From Dehalococcoidia bacterium (GTDB lineage: Bacteria > Chloroflexota > Dehalococcoidia > GIF9 > AB-539-J10): a stretch of 11,179 nt of DNA. The notes beneath the pieces are model-generated. The model searched no databases, was not told where the DNA came from, and saw only the letters and a list, made by a program, of their open reading frames with translations. This document shows, one piece after another, positions 4,846-10,679 of the stretch. A program made the translations under genes and the position numbers. The DNA is taken from NCBI GenBank assembly GCA_030621105.1, contig JAUXIH010000023.1, positions 1 to 11,179 of the forward strand. Direction: 5' to 3'. How positions within the stretch are numbered: the stretch's first letter is position 1; each line of letters opens with the position of its first letter.

Positions 4846-6399
4846 ATGGACCAACTACCACCACCAACAATTTTTGGTCTCCCCAAGAAGTTTAGTGAAT
4901 GGAGACCATGGCAATCAGAAGCCGTAGAATCCCAAACGGAAACTAAACCCCGCTTTCTTTTGCAGGTTTGCCCTACTGGGTTTGGCAAGTCTGTAGTTTA
5001 CCTTACTGCATCTCAACTAATCTCTGGGCGGACCATCATCCTCACCTCCACCAAGGGACTTCAGTCCCAATTAATATCCGATTTTGGTTCAGTAAAGGGG
5101 GTAGTGGATATCCGAGGAAGACAAAACTACCCCTGCCGTCTCAATACCAAGCTTAACTGCGATTCTGGTCTCTGCGCTTTCGGAATGAAATGTTCTTTTA
5201 GGGAAGAGGGGGGATGCTTCTATTTTGACCAACTCCATAAGGCGAAACATGCCAAGGTTGTAATTACTAATTATGCCTACTGGATGTCGCAGAATGAATA
5301 TTCTGACGGTTTAGGGAAGTTCGATTTGTTGGTGTTGGACGAAGCTCACTCCTCTCCTGATCATTTGATTGACCATATTGGTGTCTCCTTTAGTAAAAAG
5401 GACCGGACGAATCGGATGCTGGACCTAAACGATTCGCTCCCAAACGATCATGCTACGTGGCAGCATTGGGCCTCTAATAAACTGTTGGACGCCAAGATGG
5501 AAGCGGAGTCGGCAAAGCTTAGCCGCAGGGAAAAATTGTATATACAATTGAAGAGGTTAGTGGAGAAACTAACTCGATTAACAGCTATTGACCGGTCTTG
5601 GGTATGGGAGGACAATCCCTATTCAGTGACCTTAAGTCCAACTTGGCCTGCCCCATTTGCCGAGACTATTTTGTTTCTGGGGATTCCTAAGGTGGTACTG
5701 ACCTCTGCCACTGTGGTCCCCAAAACCGCAACACTTCTTGGGGTTCCCTCAAAGGAGATGAAAGTAGAGGAGTATCCACATAGTTTTCCAGTCCAAAACC
5801 GTCCATTAATTCACCTACCTACAGTAAGAATGAATTACCGGAATGGGGAAATGGAACACCGACTCTGGGTAAACAAGGTAGATCAAATAATAAGAGACCG
5901 ATTGGGGACTAAGGGCATCATACATACCATATCATACGCAAGGAGGAATATGATACTGGAGCGGTCACGGTATAGTGAACATATGCTTACCCATGAAAGA
6001 AAAAATACGGAGTCGATAGTACGGACATTTAAGAGATCTGAAGCCCCATGTATTCTTGTTTCCCCAAGTATGGCCACCGGTTGGGATTTTCCAGATGAGG
6101 AATGCCGCTGGCAGATTATTGTGAAATTGCCCTACCCAGATTTGCGGGGGGAAATAATGAAAGCTCGGTCTCGAAATGACAAGGAATATGTGAATTACTT
6201 AGTTACACAACAATTAATACAAACAGTAGGAAGGGGGACACGCAATGTAGACGATTATTGCCAAACGTTTATAACTGATGATTGTATTGTCTATTTTATT
6301 AAACAGAACGAACACTTAATGGTGGAATGGTTTCGAGGGTCATATCGACAGAATGTTACCATTCCATCGCCAATAACAAAAGGAGAATATAATGAGTAA
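4846..6399 (+). CDS. DinG/XPD-like superfamily 2 helicase with probable Fe-S cluster
   Basis: 517 residues. Motifs in order: PTGFGKS Walker A (43-49), TSTKGLQSQL motif Ia (67-76), ITNYAYW (140-146, equivalent to the TNHALL region of DinG/XPD), DEAH Walker B (165-168), LTSATVV motif III-like (285-291), SPSMATGWDFPD (406-417) and QTVGRGTRNVDD motif VI (459-470). Between motifs Ia and II lie five Cys (97, 105, 110, 116, 124), in the place where XPD and DinG hold a 4Fe-4S cluster. This supports a 5'-3' DNA helicase of that group acting in phage DNA replication or recombination. CGGAGGA precedes the ATG. Its end overlaps the SSB-like gene by 8 bases. It is shorter than cellular DinG (about 700), so the arch and accessory parts are reduced. 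The specific substrate is unknown. Confidence 0.85.
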   Translation: MDQLPPPTIFGLPKKFSEWRPWQSEAVESQTETKPRFLLQVCPTGFGKSVVYLTASQLISGRTIILTSTKGLQSQLISDFGSVKGVVDIRGRQNYPCRLNTKLNCDSGLCAFGMKCSFREEGGCFYFDQLHKAKHAKVVITNYAYWMSQNEYSDGLGKFDLLVLDEAHSSPDHLIDHIGVSFSKKDRTNRMLDLNDSLPNDHATWQHWASNKLLDAKMEAESAKLSRREKLYIQLKRLVEKLTRLTAIDRSWVWEDNPYSVTLSPTWPAPFAETILFLGIPKVVLTSATVVPKTATLLGVPSKEMKVEEYPHSFPVQNRPLIHLPTVRMNYRNGEMEHRLWVNKVDQIIRDRLGTKGIIHTISYARRNMILERSRYSEHMLTHERKNTESIVRTFKRSEAPCILVSPSMATGWDFPDEECRWQIIVKLPYPDLRGEIMKARSRNDKEYVNYLVTQQLIQTVGRGTRNVDDYCQTFITDDCIVYFIKQNEHLMVEWFRGSYRQNVTIPSPITKGEYNE

Positions 6400-7201
6400 A
6401 CAAGCAGCAGCAAGTTTAGACCCTAATGACTTTGTTGAGGGAGGAGGTCTCATTGATGATGTGGATGTTACCTTCAAGGAATGCGTCTTTGATATGTTCG
6501 ATTACAATGGCAAGGTGGTCCCAGGCGTCCCATCATTGAAGATTGATATGGTGATGGAGGACGATGAAGAGGCAACACAGTACTACTCCATGGGGTCAGG
6601 AAATGATTGGATTCCATCAGAGGACGGAAGCCAGCTTATGGCAGTAGGGAAGGCCAGTAGCATTCGGATGACCACCAATGGAGGTATCTTCCTGAAATCA
6701 CTGATTGATGCCGGTTTCCCCGTGGACAAACTGGGAGATGACATTACGGTTCTGGACGGACTCCAAGCCCATGTAATTCGTGTTCCGGCCCCTAAACGTC
6801 CTGGGCTGAAGAAACAGGACAGGGATGATGGGAAGAAATTTGAGGAGACTATTTTGATTGTGGGTGAAATCATTACTTTGCCCTGGGAGAAGAGCAAACC
6901 GAAAGGTGCTCCGACTAAGAAAGCTGCCCCTAAAGGGAAGGCAGTACCTAAGGGATCAGCGAAGTCAAAAGGGAAGGCAAAACCGGAACCAGAGGGAGAC
7001 GTGAATGATGCTGCGGTTGTGGCAGTCCTGTCAATTCTGGAATCTGAGGGGACGATTACCAAGAAGGAACTGCCGAGTAAGATTTTCCAGACCGAGAAGG
7101 AGAATCCGGATCGGAATGCCATTGTTAAAGCAGTATTTGATGATGCTTTCCTTGCGGCTGGTCCTTGGGATTATGAGGATGGGACGCTGGTAGCGCAGTA
7201 A
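6392..7201 (+). CDS. SSB-like phage protein with basic linker and C-terminal winged-helix-like domain
   Basis: 269 residues. Residues 8-165 form a beta-rich domain with the layout seen in phage single-stranded DNA-binding proteins that accompany Sak4-type recombinases: DPNDFVEGGGLIDDVDVTF, a YYSMGSGNDWIPSEDG segment, TTNGGIFLKSLIDAGFP, then a strand before EETILIVGEIITLPW. Residues 167-200 are a Lys/Pro/Ala-rich linker (KGAPTKKAAPKGKAVPKGSA). Residues 205-269 look like a small helical or winged-helix domain. The family call rests on memory of such phage proteins, not on a search. AAAGGAGAA precedes the ATG, which overlaps the helicase stop. A strong hairpin follows the stop codon. The expected role is coating single strands for the neighbouring helicase, nucleases and annealase. 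Confidence 0.6.
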   Translation: MSKQAAASLDPNDFVEGGGLIDDVDVTFKECVFDMFDYNGKVVPGVPSLKIDMVMEDDEEATQYYSMGSGNDWIPSEDGSQLMAVGKASSIRMTTNGGIFLKSLIDAGFPVDKLGDDITVLDGLQAHVIRVPAPKRPGLKKQDRDDGKKFEETILIVGEIITLPWEKSKPKGAPTKKAAPKGKAVPKGSAKSKGKAKPEPEGDVNDAAVVAVLSILESEGTITKKELPSKIFQTEKENPDRNAIVKAVFDDAFLAAGPWDYEDGTLVAQ

Positions 7202-7203
7202 CT

Positions 7204-7234
7204 ATTTGGGGTAGGGTAATCCCCTACCCCAAAT
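7204..7234 (+). other. 13-bp perfect intercistronic hairpin
   Basis: ATTTGGGGTAGGG (7204-7216) and CCCTACCCCAAAT (7222-7234) form an uninterrupted 13-bp stem with a 5-base TAATC loop, only two bases after the SSB-like stop. No T-run follows, so it is more likely an RNA-stabilising or processing element, or a partial attenuator, that raises SSB message over downstream genes. It could also act as a DNA palindrome. Confidence 0.65.
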
Positions 7235-7265
7235 CAACAATCGGGGACCAGTTAGGGGAATAGAA

Positions 7266-7823
7266 GTGGAAATTACAATTGAAGACGTGAAATGGCCGAA
7301 TGTTATATGGGATGACGAGGGAGAACGGGAAGATGGACTCCATCTGGGACAAGTAATTAAGTCCCTTATGGAGTCCTCCGGTCTTGGGTATAAGGGTAAA
7401 GGATTCACCGATATGGAAGTAACGGCAGAAATCGGCCTCCTATGGGAACGGGTTCTCAGCAAAGTAATGGCCGAAAAGTACGCCATGCGTCCCCCACAGG
7501 TTCAGGTTGATGGAATCTGGATGTCCCTTGATGGAATTGGTCCAGACCCTCTGGGTGAAGTTCCCCTCGTCGTTGAAGAGTACAAGGCCGCATGGAAATC
7601 GACACGGCAATCCCCAGTGGACAACTTTTACTACATGTGTCAGGTGAAATCGTACTGTCTGGCCTTGGGGACTAATGTGGCAGTAATGCGAATATTTCAC
7701 GTTATGGGAGACTATAGAGGGTCAGGACCGATCTACCGTGTTGCCCGCTTAACGTTCACCGATTGGGAACTGGAACAGAACTGGAAAATGATATTGCGGG
7801 AAAAAGAAAGGATGGGACTGTAA
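7266..7823 (+). CDS. PD-(D/E)XK nuclease (RecB/Cas4-like fold)
   Basis: 185 residues from a GTG start at 7266 behind TTAGGGGA. Motifs expected of the family are present in order: HLGQVIKSL (26-34), EIGLLWERVL (55-64) with the core Glu, SLDGIGPD (87-94) with the metal Asp at 89, VVEEYKAAW (102-110) holding the E-x-K catalytic pair (E105, K107), and QVKSYCLALG (126-135), the Q-x3-Y helix of RecB-type nucleases. It is likely a 5'-3' or single-strand-directed exonuclease used with the downstream Sak4-like ATPase in recombination. The gene starts after a 64-base gap that holds a hairpin and ends overlapping the next start by one base. Exact polarity cannot be told. Confidence 0.85.
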   Translation: MEITIEDVKWPNVIWDDEGEREDGLHLGQVIKSLMESSGLGYKGKGFTDMEVTAEIGLLWERVLSKVMAEKYAMRPPQVQVDGIWMSLDGIGPDPLGEVPLVVEEYKAAWKSTRQSPVDNFYYMCQVKSYCLALGTNVAVMRIFHVMGDYRGSGPIYRVARLTFTDWELEQNWKMILREKERMGL

Positions 7824-7969
7824 TGGGAACACCAGAAGATATACCAGAAGACAGATGCCCCTCATATCCTTGTGACTGTGGAGGAAATATAATTCAAAAC
7901 ATGGAAACAGGGGATTGGGAATGTGACCAATGCGAATTCAGTATAAAAGATTCCAAATTGGAGGAATAA
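7823..7969 (+). CDS. 48-aa zinc-ribbon peptide
   Basis: The ATG at 7823 overlaps the previous stop (TAATG) and is preferred over an in-frame ATG at 7763 inside the nuclease gene. The peptide has CPSYPCDCGG followed 15 residues later by CDQC, a compact zinc-ribbon pattern with at least four usable Cys. The ribosome binding site (AAGGA, about 11 bases away) is weak, so translation is likely coupled to the nuclease. It could be a nucleic-acid-binding accessory, but the role is unknown. Confidence 0.65.
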   Translation: MGTPEDIPEDRCPSYPCDCGGNIIQNMETGDWECDQCEFSIKDSKLEE

Positions 7970-8703
7970 TGAATAATAAAATGAAAAAGCAAGGGTTTAT
8001 AAGTGCAAAGGACAGGGAAGCCCAACCACGAATTATTCTTTCCATTGAAGGCCTTGAGAAACAAGGAAAAACACACTTTGCCCTTACTGCCCCAGGACCA
8101 ATCGCCATGTTCAGTACGGACATTGGTGAGGAGGGTGTAGTGTCCAAATTCGATGGTAAGGACGTATGGATTATGTCCATTGACAGAGTAGATGATGATT
8201 CGGCAGAGCAGGCCCCTAAGGAATACGCTCGTTTCCATGAGGCTTATATCTCCATGCTTCGAGGAGATGATGTCCAGACCATTATTCTAGATACGGCAAC
8301 AGAGATCTGGGAAATCCTACGGATGGCCCGCTTCGGTCGCCTAACTCAGGTTATGCCGTACCAATATGGTCCGGTAAATGCGGAGTACCGAGCCTTAATT
8401 CGTGAAGCTTACAATTACAATAAGAATCTTATCCTTATCCACAAAATGAAGCCCAAGTATGTCAATGACAAGAGGACTAGTGAGTATGAACGAGCAGGAT
8501 TTGGGGATACAGGCTTCCTTGTTCAGGTAAATGCCCAAGTCTACCGATATTCCCCAGAGGATGGAGGGGAATTTGTGATCTACGTTAAGGACTGTAGGCA
8601 GGAACCTGATCTGGCTGGAGAGGAGTTTGCAGGACCTATGTGCACCTTTCCTTTTCTTGCTTCTATGGTTCTGCCCAATATAGATCCGGAACAGTGGGAG
8701 TAG
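7969..8703 (+). CDS. Sak4-like RecA-fold ATPase (phage recombinase)
   Basis: 244 residues. The ATG at 7969 is chosen over an upstream ATG because GGAGG (7960-7964) lies four bases ahead and the gene overlaps the zinc-ribbon stop by one base. Walker A is GLEKQGKTHF (28-37), Walker B TIILDT (104-109), and NLILIHKMK (153-161) is a sensor-like strand. This is the arrangement of the AAA_24/Sak4 group of phage ATPases, single-domain RecA relatives that promote strand annealing together with SSB. Location with an SSB-like protein, a PD-(D/E)XK nuclease, a helicase and an ERCC4 nuclease is the typical setting. It probably acts in recombination-dependent replication or repair of the phage genome. Specific activity is inferred. 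Confidence 0.85.
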   Translation: MNNKMKKQGFISAKDREAQPRIILSIEGLEKQGKTHFALTAPGPIAMFSTDIGEEGVVSKFDGKDVWIMSIDRVDDDSAEQAPKEYARFHEAYISMLRGDDVQTIILDTATEIWEILRMARFGRLTQVMPYQYGPVNAEYRALIREAYNYNKNLILIHKMKPKYVNDKRTSEYERAGFGDTGFLVQVNAQVYRYSPEDGGEFVIYVKDCRQEPDLAGEEFAGPMCTFPFLASMVLPNIDPEQWE

Positions 8704-8712
8704 GAGATAATG

Positions 8713-8907
8713 ATGTCAAGTCCACTCATAACAGTTTATTTTGATAAGGTAGTAATTGATGAGGATTACTACAATGCTCTTTTACTCGATTTTGGTTCTG
8801 ACGAGGGTAATGTATGGATTCCAAGATCCCTTATCCACCAGTTAGACGAGACCAAAGGTGAGATGGAAATTCCTGTTTGGTTTGCCGAGAAGGAGGGACT
8901 AATTTGA
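8713..8907 (+). CDS. small acidic hypothetical protein
   Basis: 64 residues. Two adjacent ATGs (8710 and 8713) are possible, and the second has the better spacing from AGGAG (8702-8706). The sequence is acidic and probably beta-rich (ITVYFDKVVID, EGNVWIPRSLIHQLDE, EIPVWFAEKEGLI). It resembles small phage proteins lying just after Sak4-type genes, but I cannot name it. It overlaps the next gene at TTGA. Confidence 0.7.
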   Translation: MSSPLITVYFDKVVIDEDYYNALLLDFGSDEGNVWIPRSLIHQLDETKGEMEIPVWFAEKEGLI

Positions 8908-9188
8908 ACTTGAATCCAGAGAAGACAATTAAGCTTTCTATGGGAGACGAACTCCGAGTCTATGAGCAGTCTATTGTGATCGGACCAGCAGTGATATTTT
9001 TTAATCGGAGGGTAAAACAGAAGGATGTGGAAGCAGTAATCACTATCTATACTACCGGAATGGCCGCAAGAAGTAGAATGCTTAATGAAATCTACAGTAC
9101 TTTCATAGAAGCAATTGGTAATGTAAAAATAGGAGGGTATAGTGAAAAAGAAAATCAACAGTGGACAAAGGAGGAAGAAAATGGATAA
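8904..9188 (+). CDS. hypothetical protein with TTG start
   Basis: 94 residues. TTG (8904) is the likely start because AGGAGGG (8891-8897) is six bases upstream and the codon overlaps the preceding TGA. The first downstream ATG (8940) has no comparable site. The middle (VIGPAVIFFNRRVKQKDVEAVITIYTTG in part) suggests a beta hairpin and helix, and the end is charged and disordered. The last bases hold the ribosome binding site of the next gene. No family is recognised. Confidence 0.65.
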   Translation: MNLNPEKTIKLSMGDELRVYEQSIVIGPAVIFFNRRVKQKDVEAVITIYTTGMAARSRMLNEIYSTFIEAIGNVKIGGYSEKENQQWTKEEENG

Positions 9189-9420
9189 GCCAGTAGTACC
9201 AACCCCAATAGTACAAATCAGAATAACCTTATTGTCCAATGGGGCACTAAACGTCAATGGTTTCCCAACGAAATTAGAGACTGCTCTTGCCATCATGCAG
9301 GATGCCACAGCCGCTATCGTTAAGCACTTTGTAGAAGGAGCAAAGGAGGGGAAATTGGGCGAAGATAACTCATTTGAACAGAGCAGGATCCTAACCCCAG
9401 ACAACAAGTTACCAATATGA
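9181..9420 (+). CDS. small hypothetical phage protein
   Basis: 79 residues starting at ATG 9181 behind AAAGGAGGAAG. An in-frame upstream GTG at 9142 is less well placed. The core IQIRITLLSNGALNVNG-like strands (residues 11-27) followed by a helix (LETALAIMQDATAAIVKHF) form the beta-beta-alpha plan common in small phage proteins. It overlaps the previous gene by 8 bases and the next by 4 (ATGA). Function is unknown. Confidence 0.7.
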   Translation: MDKPVVPTPIVQIRITLLSNGALNVNGFPTKLETALAIMQDATAAIVKHFVEGAKEGKLGEDNSFEQSRILTPDNKLPI

Positions 9421-10130
9421 TATTGGTCGATTCTAGAGTGGGAAGTGTAGAAATTGCCTCCCTTCTACAGAAGCCAGTAGTCTGCTCCCTTGAGTATGCC
9501 GATTTCGCTTTCTCCGGCAATGGTCCCTCCGGTCCAGTCAATGTGGGTGTGGAGCGTAAGACCCTGATGGACCTCCTTCAGTCCATGACCACTGGCAGAC
9601 TGAGTGGACATCAGATTATTGGCCTTACTCAGCAGTACGATTGGGTTTACCTTTTGGTAGAGGGGATATGGCGTCCAGATAGGGATACTGGACTTCTCCA
9701 GCATATTAACCGTCGAGGAAAGTGGGCAGCCGTATCTCAAGGAAGCCGCCGGTTCATGGCACGGGACATCTACAACTTTATCAATACGTTGCAGGTAATG
9801 TGCGGTATTATTACAGTAACGACCAGTAATCGTTGGGAAACTGCAATGTGGCTTACGGCATGTCATGGCTGGTGGAACAAGGAGTGGGGGAGGCACCGAT
9901 CGCATCTCCAGTTCCAGAAGCCAGTAGTACATGCCCAACTCCGGAAACCCAGTCTGGTTACCAAAATGGCGTCCCAGCTTACTGGAATTGGTTGGGATAA
10001 GGCAAGGAAGATAGGGGAATGGTTTGAAACCCTAGCGGAATTAGTAGGGGCAACGGAAGAGGAACTGACCGAGATTGAAGGGATCGGTCCTAAATTAGCT
10101 GAACGAATTGTGGAGGAAATAAATGGATAA
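9417..10130 (+). CDS. ERCC4/XPF-type nuclease with C-terminal helix-hairpin-helix motifs
   Basis: 237 residues. The nuclease core shows VDSR (4-7), then VGVERKTLMDLLQSM (43-57) with the E46-R47-K48 and D52 signature, and GRLSGHQ (60-66). XPF/MUS81 proteins have G-D-x3-E-R-K; the position of that Asp is Asn-42 here. The C-terminal 55 residues carry two helix-hairpin-helix units (GIGWDKARKI and GIGPKLAERI), as in XPF and MUS81 relatives, which bind DNA backbones. It probably cleaves branched or flapped intermediates made by the neighbouring helicase and recombinase. No ribosome binding site precedes the ATG, which overlaps the upstream stop (ATGA), so translation is coupled. The fold assignment is strong; the substrate is inferred. 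Confidence 0.85.
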   Translation: MILVDSRVGSVEIASLLQKPVVCSLEYADFAFSGNGPSGPVNVGVERKTLMDLLQSMTTGRLSGHQIIGLTQQYDWVYLLVEGIWRPDRDTGLLQHINRRGKWAAVSQGSRRFMARDIYNFINTLQVMCGIITVTTSNRWETAMWLTACHGWWNKEWGRHRSHLQFQKPVVHAQLRKPSLVTKMASQLTGIGWDKARKIGEWFETLAELVGATEEELTEIEGIGPKLAERIVEEING

Positions 10131-10293
10131 CGCAGCACTTCAAGCCCTAATAGACGAACTGGATGAATTGTCCACTTGGCTATGGATGGGTGGTAAAAGG
10201 AAAAAGGATATAGCGACAAAGAAAAAGGATATAGCGACAAAGATAGATATTATAATAAACCGACATAGACCAAGGGATTTTATAGGAGATTAG
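10123..10293 (+). CDS. 56-aa hypothetical protein with KKDIATK repeats
   Basis: The ATG at 10123 overlaps the ERCC4 gene by 8 bases, with GGAGG at 10112-10116. The stop is TAG at 10291-10293. The protein is helical, with an acidic N-terminal half (LIDELDELSTWLWMGG) and a basic second half containing two copies of KKDIATK. The heptad period of the repeat fits a helix or coiled coil. No family is recognised. Good ribosome binding and tight packing support that it is real. Confidence 0.6.
   Translation: MDNAALQALIDELDELSTWLWMGGKRKKDIATKKKDIATKIDIIINRHRPRDFIGD
10201..10242 (+). repeat. two perfect 21-bp tandem units
   Basis: Identical 21-base units at 10201-10221 and 10222-10242 encode KKDIATK twice within the 56-aa gene. 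The unit length is a multiple of three, so copy number can change without breaking the frame. Confidence 0.9.
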
Positions 10294-10295
10294 GA

Positions 10296-10622
10296 ATGGA
10301 AATAATAGAACGAAAAATAGTGTACATTGCCGGACCCTATCGTGCCCCAACCGTTAACGGTATCCACAACAATATTGCTGAAGCAAGAAAGCGAATGGAG
10401 TGGGCATGGCTTAACGGTTGGATCCCCCTCTGCCCACATACCAATTCCGCTTTCACTGATGGTCTCGTCTCGGATGTTGTAATTCTTGCTGGTTGCCTTA
10501 AGCTTCTCTCGGTTTGTGATGCCATTCTTCTAATCCGAGGTTGGGGAAATTCAGTTGGGACAGTTAGGGAAAGGAACTTAGCAGTTCAACTCGGACTGGA
10601 AGTAATTATCGATCCGCTCTAA
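10296..10622 (+). CDS. DUF4406-type nucleoside 2-deoxyribosyltransferase-like protein
   Basis: 108 residues. The N-terminal VYIAGPYRAP (9-18), the helix IAEARKRMEWAWLNGW, the mid PLCPHTN and the end SVGTVRERNLAVQLGLEVI (86-104) match the small deoxyribosyltransferase-like family DUF4406. Glu-92 sits where family members have the nucleophilic Glu, after the small-residue G-S-V-G turn. The family swaps or hydrolyses bases on deoxynucleosides or deoxynucleotides. In a phage with purZ and mazZ homologues it could help manage modified purine pools, but many ordinary phages also carry it. AGGAG at 10284-10288 precedes the ATG. Substrate is unknown. Confidence 0.8.
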   Translation: MEIIERKIVYIAGPYRAPTVNGIHNNIAEARKRMEWAWLNGWIPLCPHTNSAFTDGLVSDVVILAGCLKLLSVCDAILLIRGWGNSVGTVRERNLAVQLGLEVIIDPL

Positions 10623-10623
10623 T

Positions 10624-10650
10624 CCCCAAAACCCAAAACCCAAAACCCAA
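10624..10650 (+). repeat. C3A4 telomere-like tandem repeat (G-quadruplex candidate on - strand)
   Basis: CCCC-AAAA-CCC-AAAA-CCC-AAAA-CCC-AA lies in the 57-base gap between the deoxyribosyltransferase-like gene and the uracil-DNA glycosylase gene. The - strand has four G-runs of 3-4 separated by T4 loops, a textbook G-quadruplex pattern. Confidence 0.85.
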
Positions 10651-10653
10651 CAC

Positions 10654-10669
10654 ACAGCGCACAGCGCAC
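10654..10669 (+). promoter_or_regulatory. GCGCACA direct repeat shared with the divergent control region
   Basis: ACAGCGC is repeated in tandem, and the 12-mer CGCACAGCGCAC (10658-10669) occurs again as its reverse complement at 4009-4020 between the two divergent promoters. It directly precedes the GAGGA ribosome binding site of the glycosylase gene. It may be a shared protein-binding site. Function is unknown. Confidence 0.45.
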
Positions 10670-10679
10670 GAGGACAACA

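Noticed and set aside
4494..4988. 164-codon - strand open frame
   Set aside because: It crosses the boundary of two + strand genes, one being the recognisable helicase.
8769..9407. 212-codon - strand open frame
   Set aside because: It is antisense to three tightly coupled + strand genes with good start sites, and its protein is low in recognisable features.
10624..10669. CRISPR-like array
   Set aside because: Units are 7 bases, directly adjacent and without spacers, so this is a simple tandem repeat.
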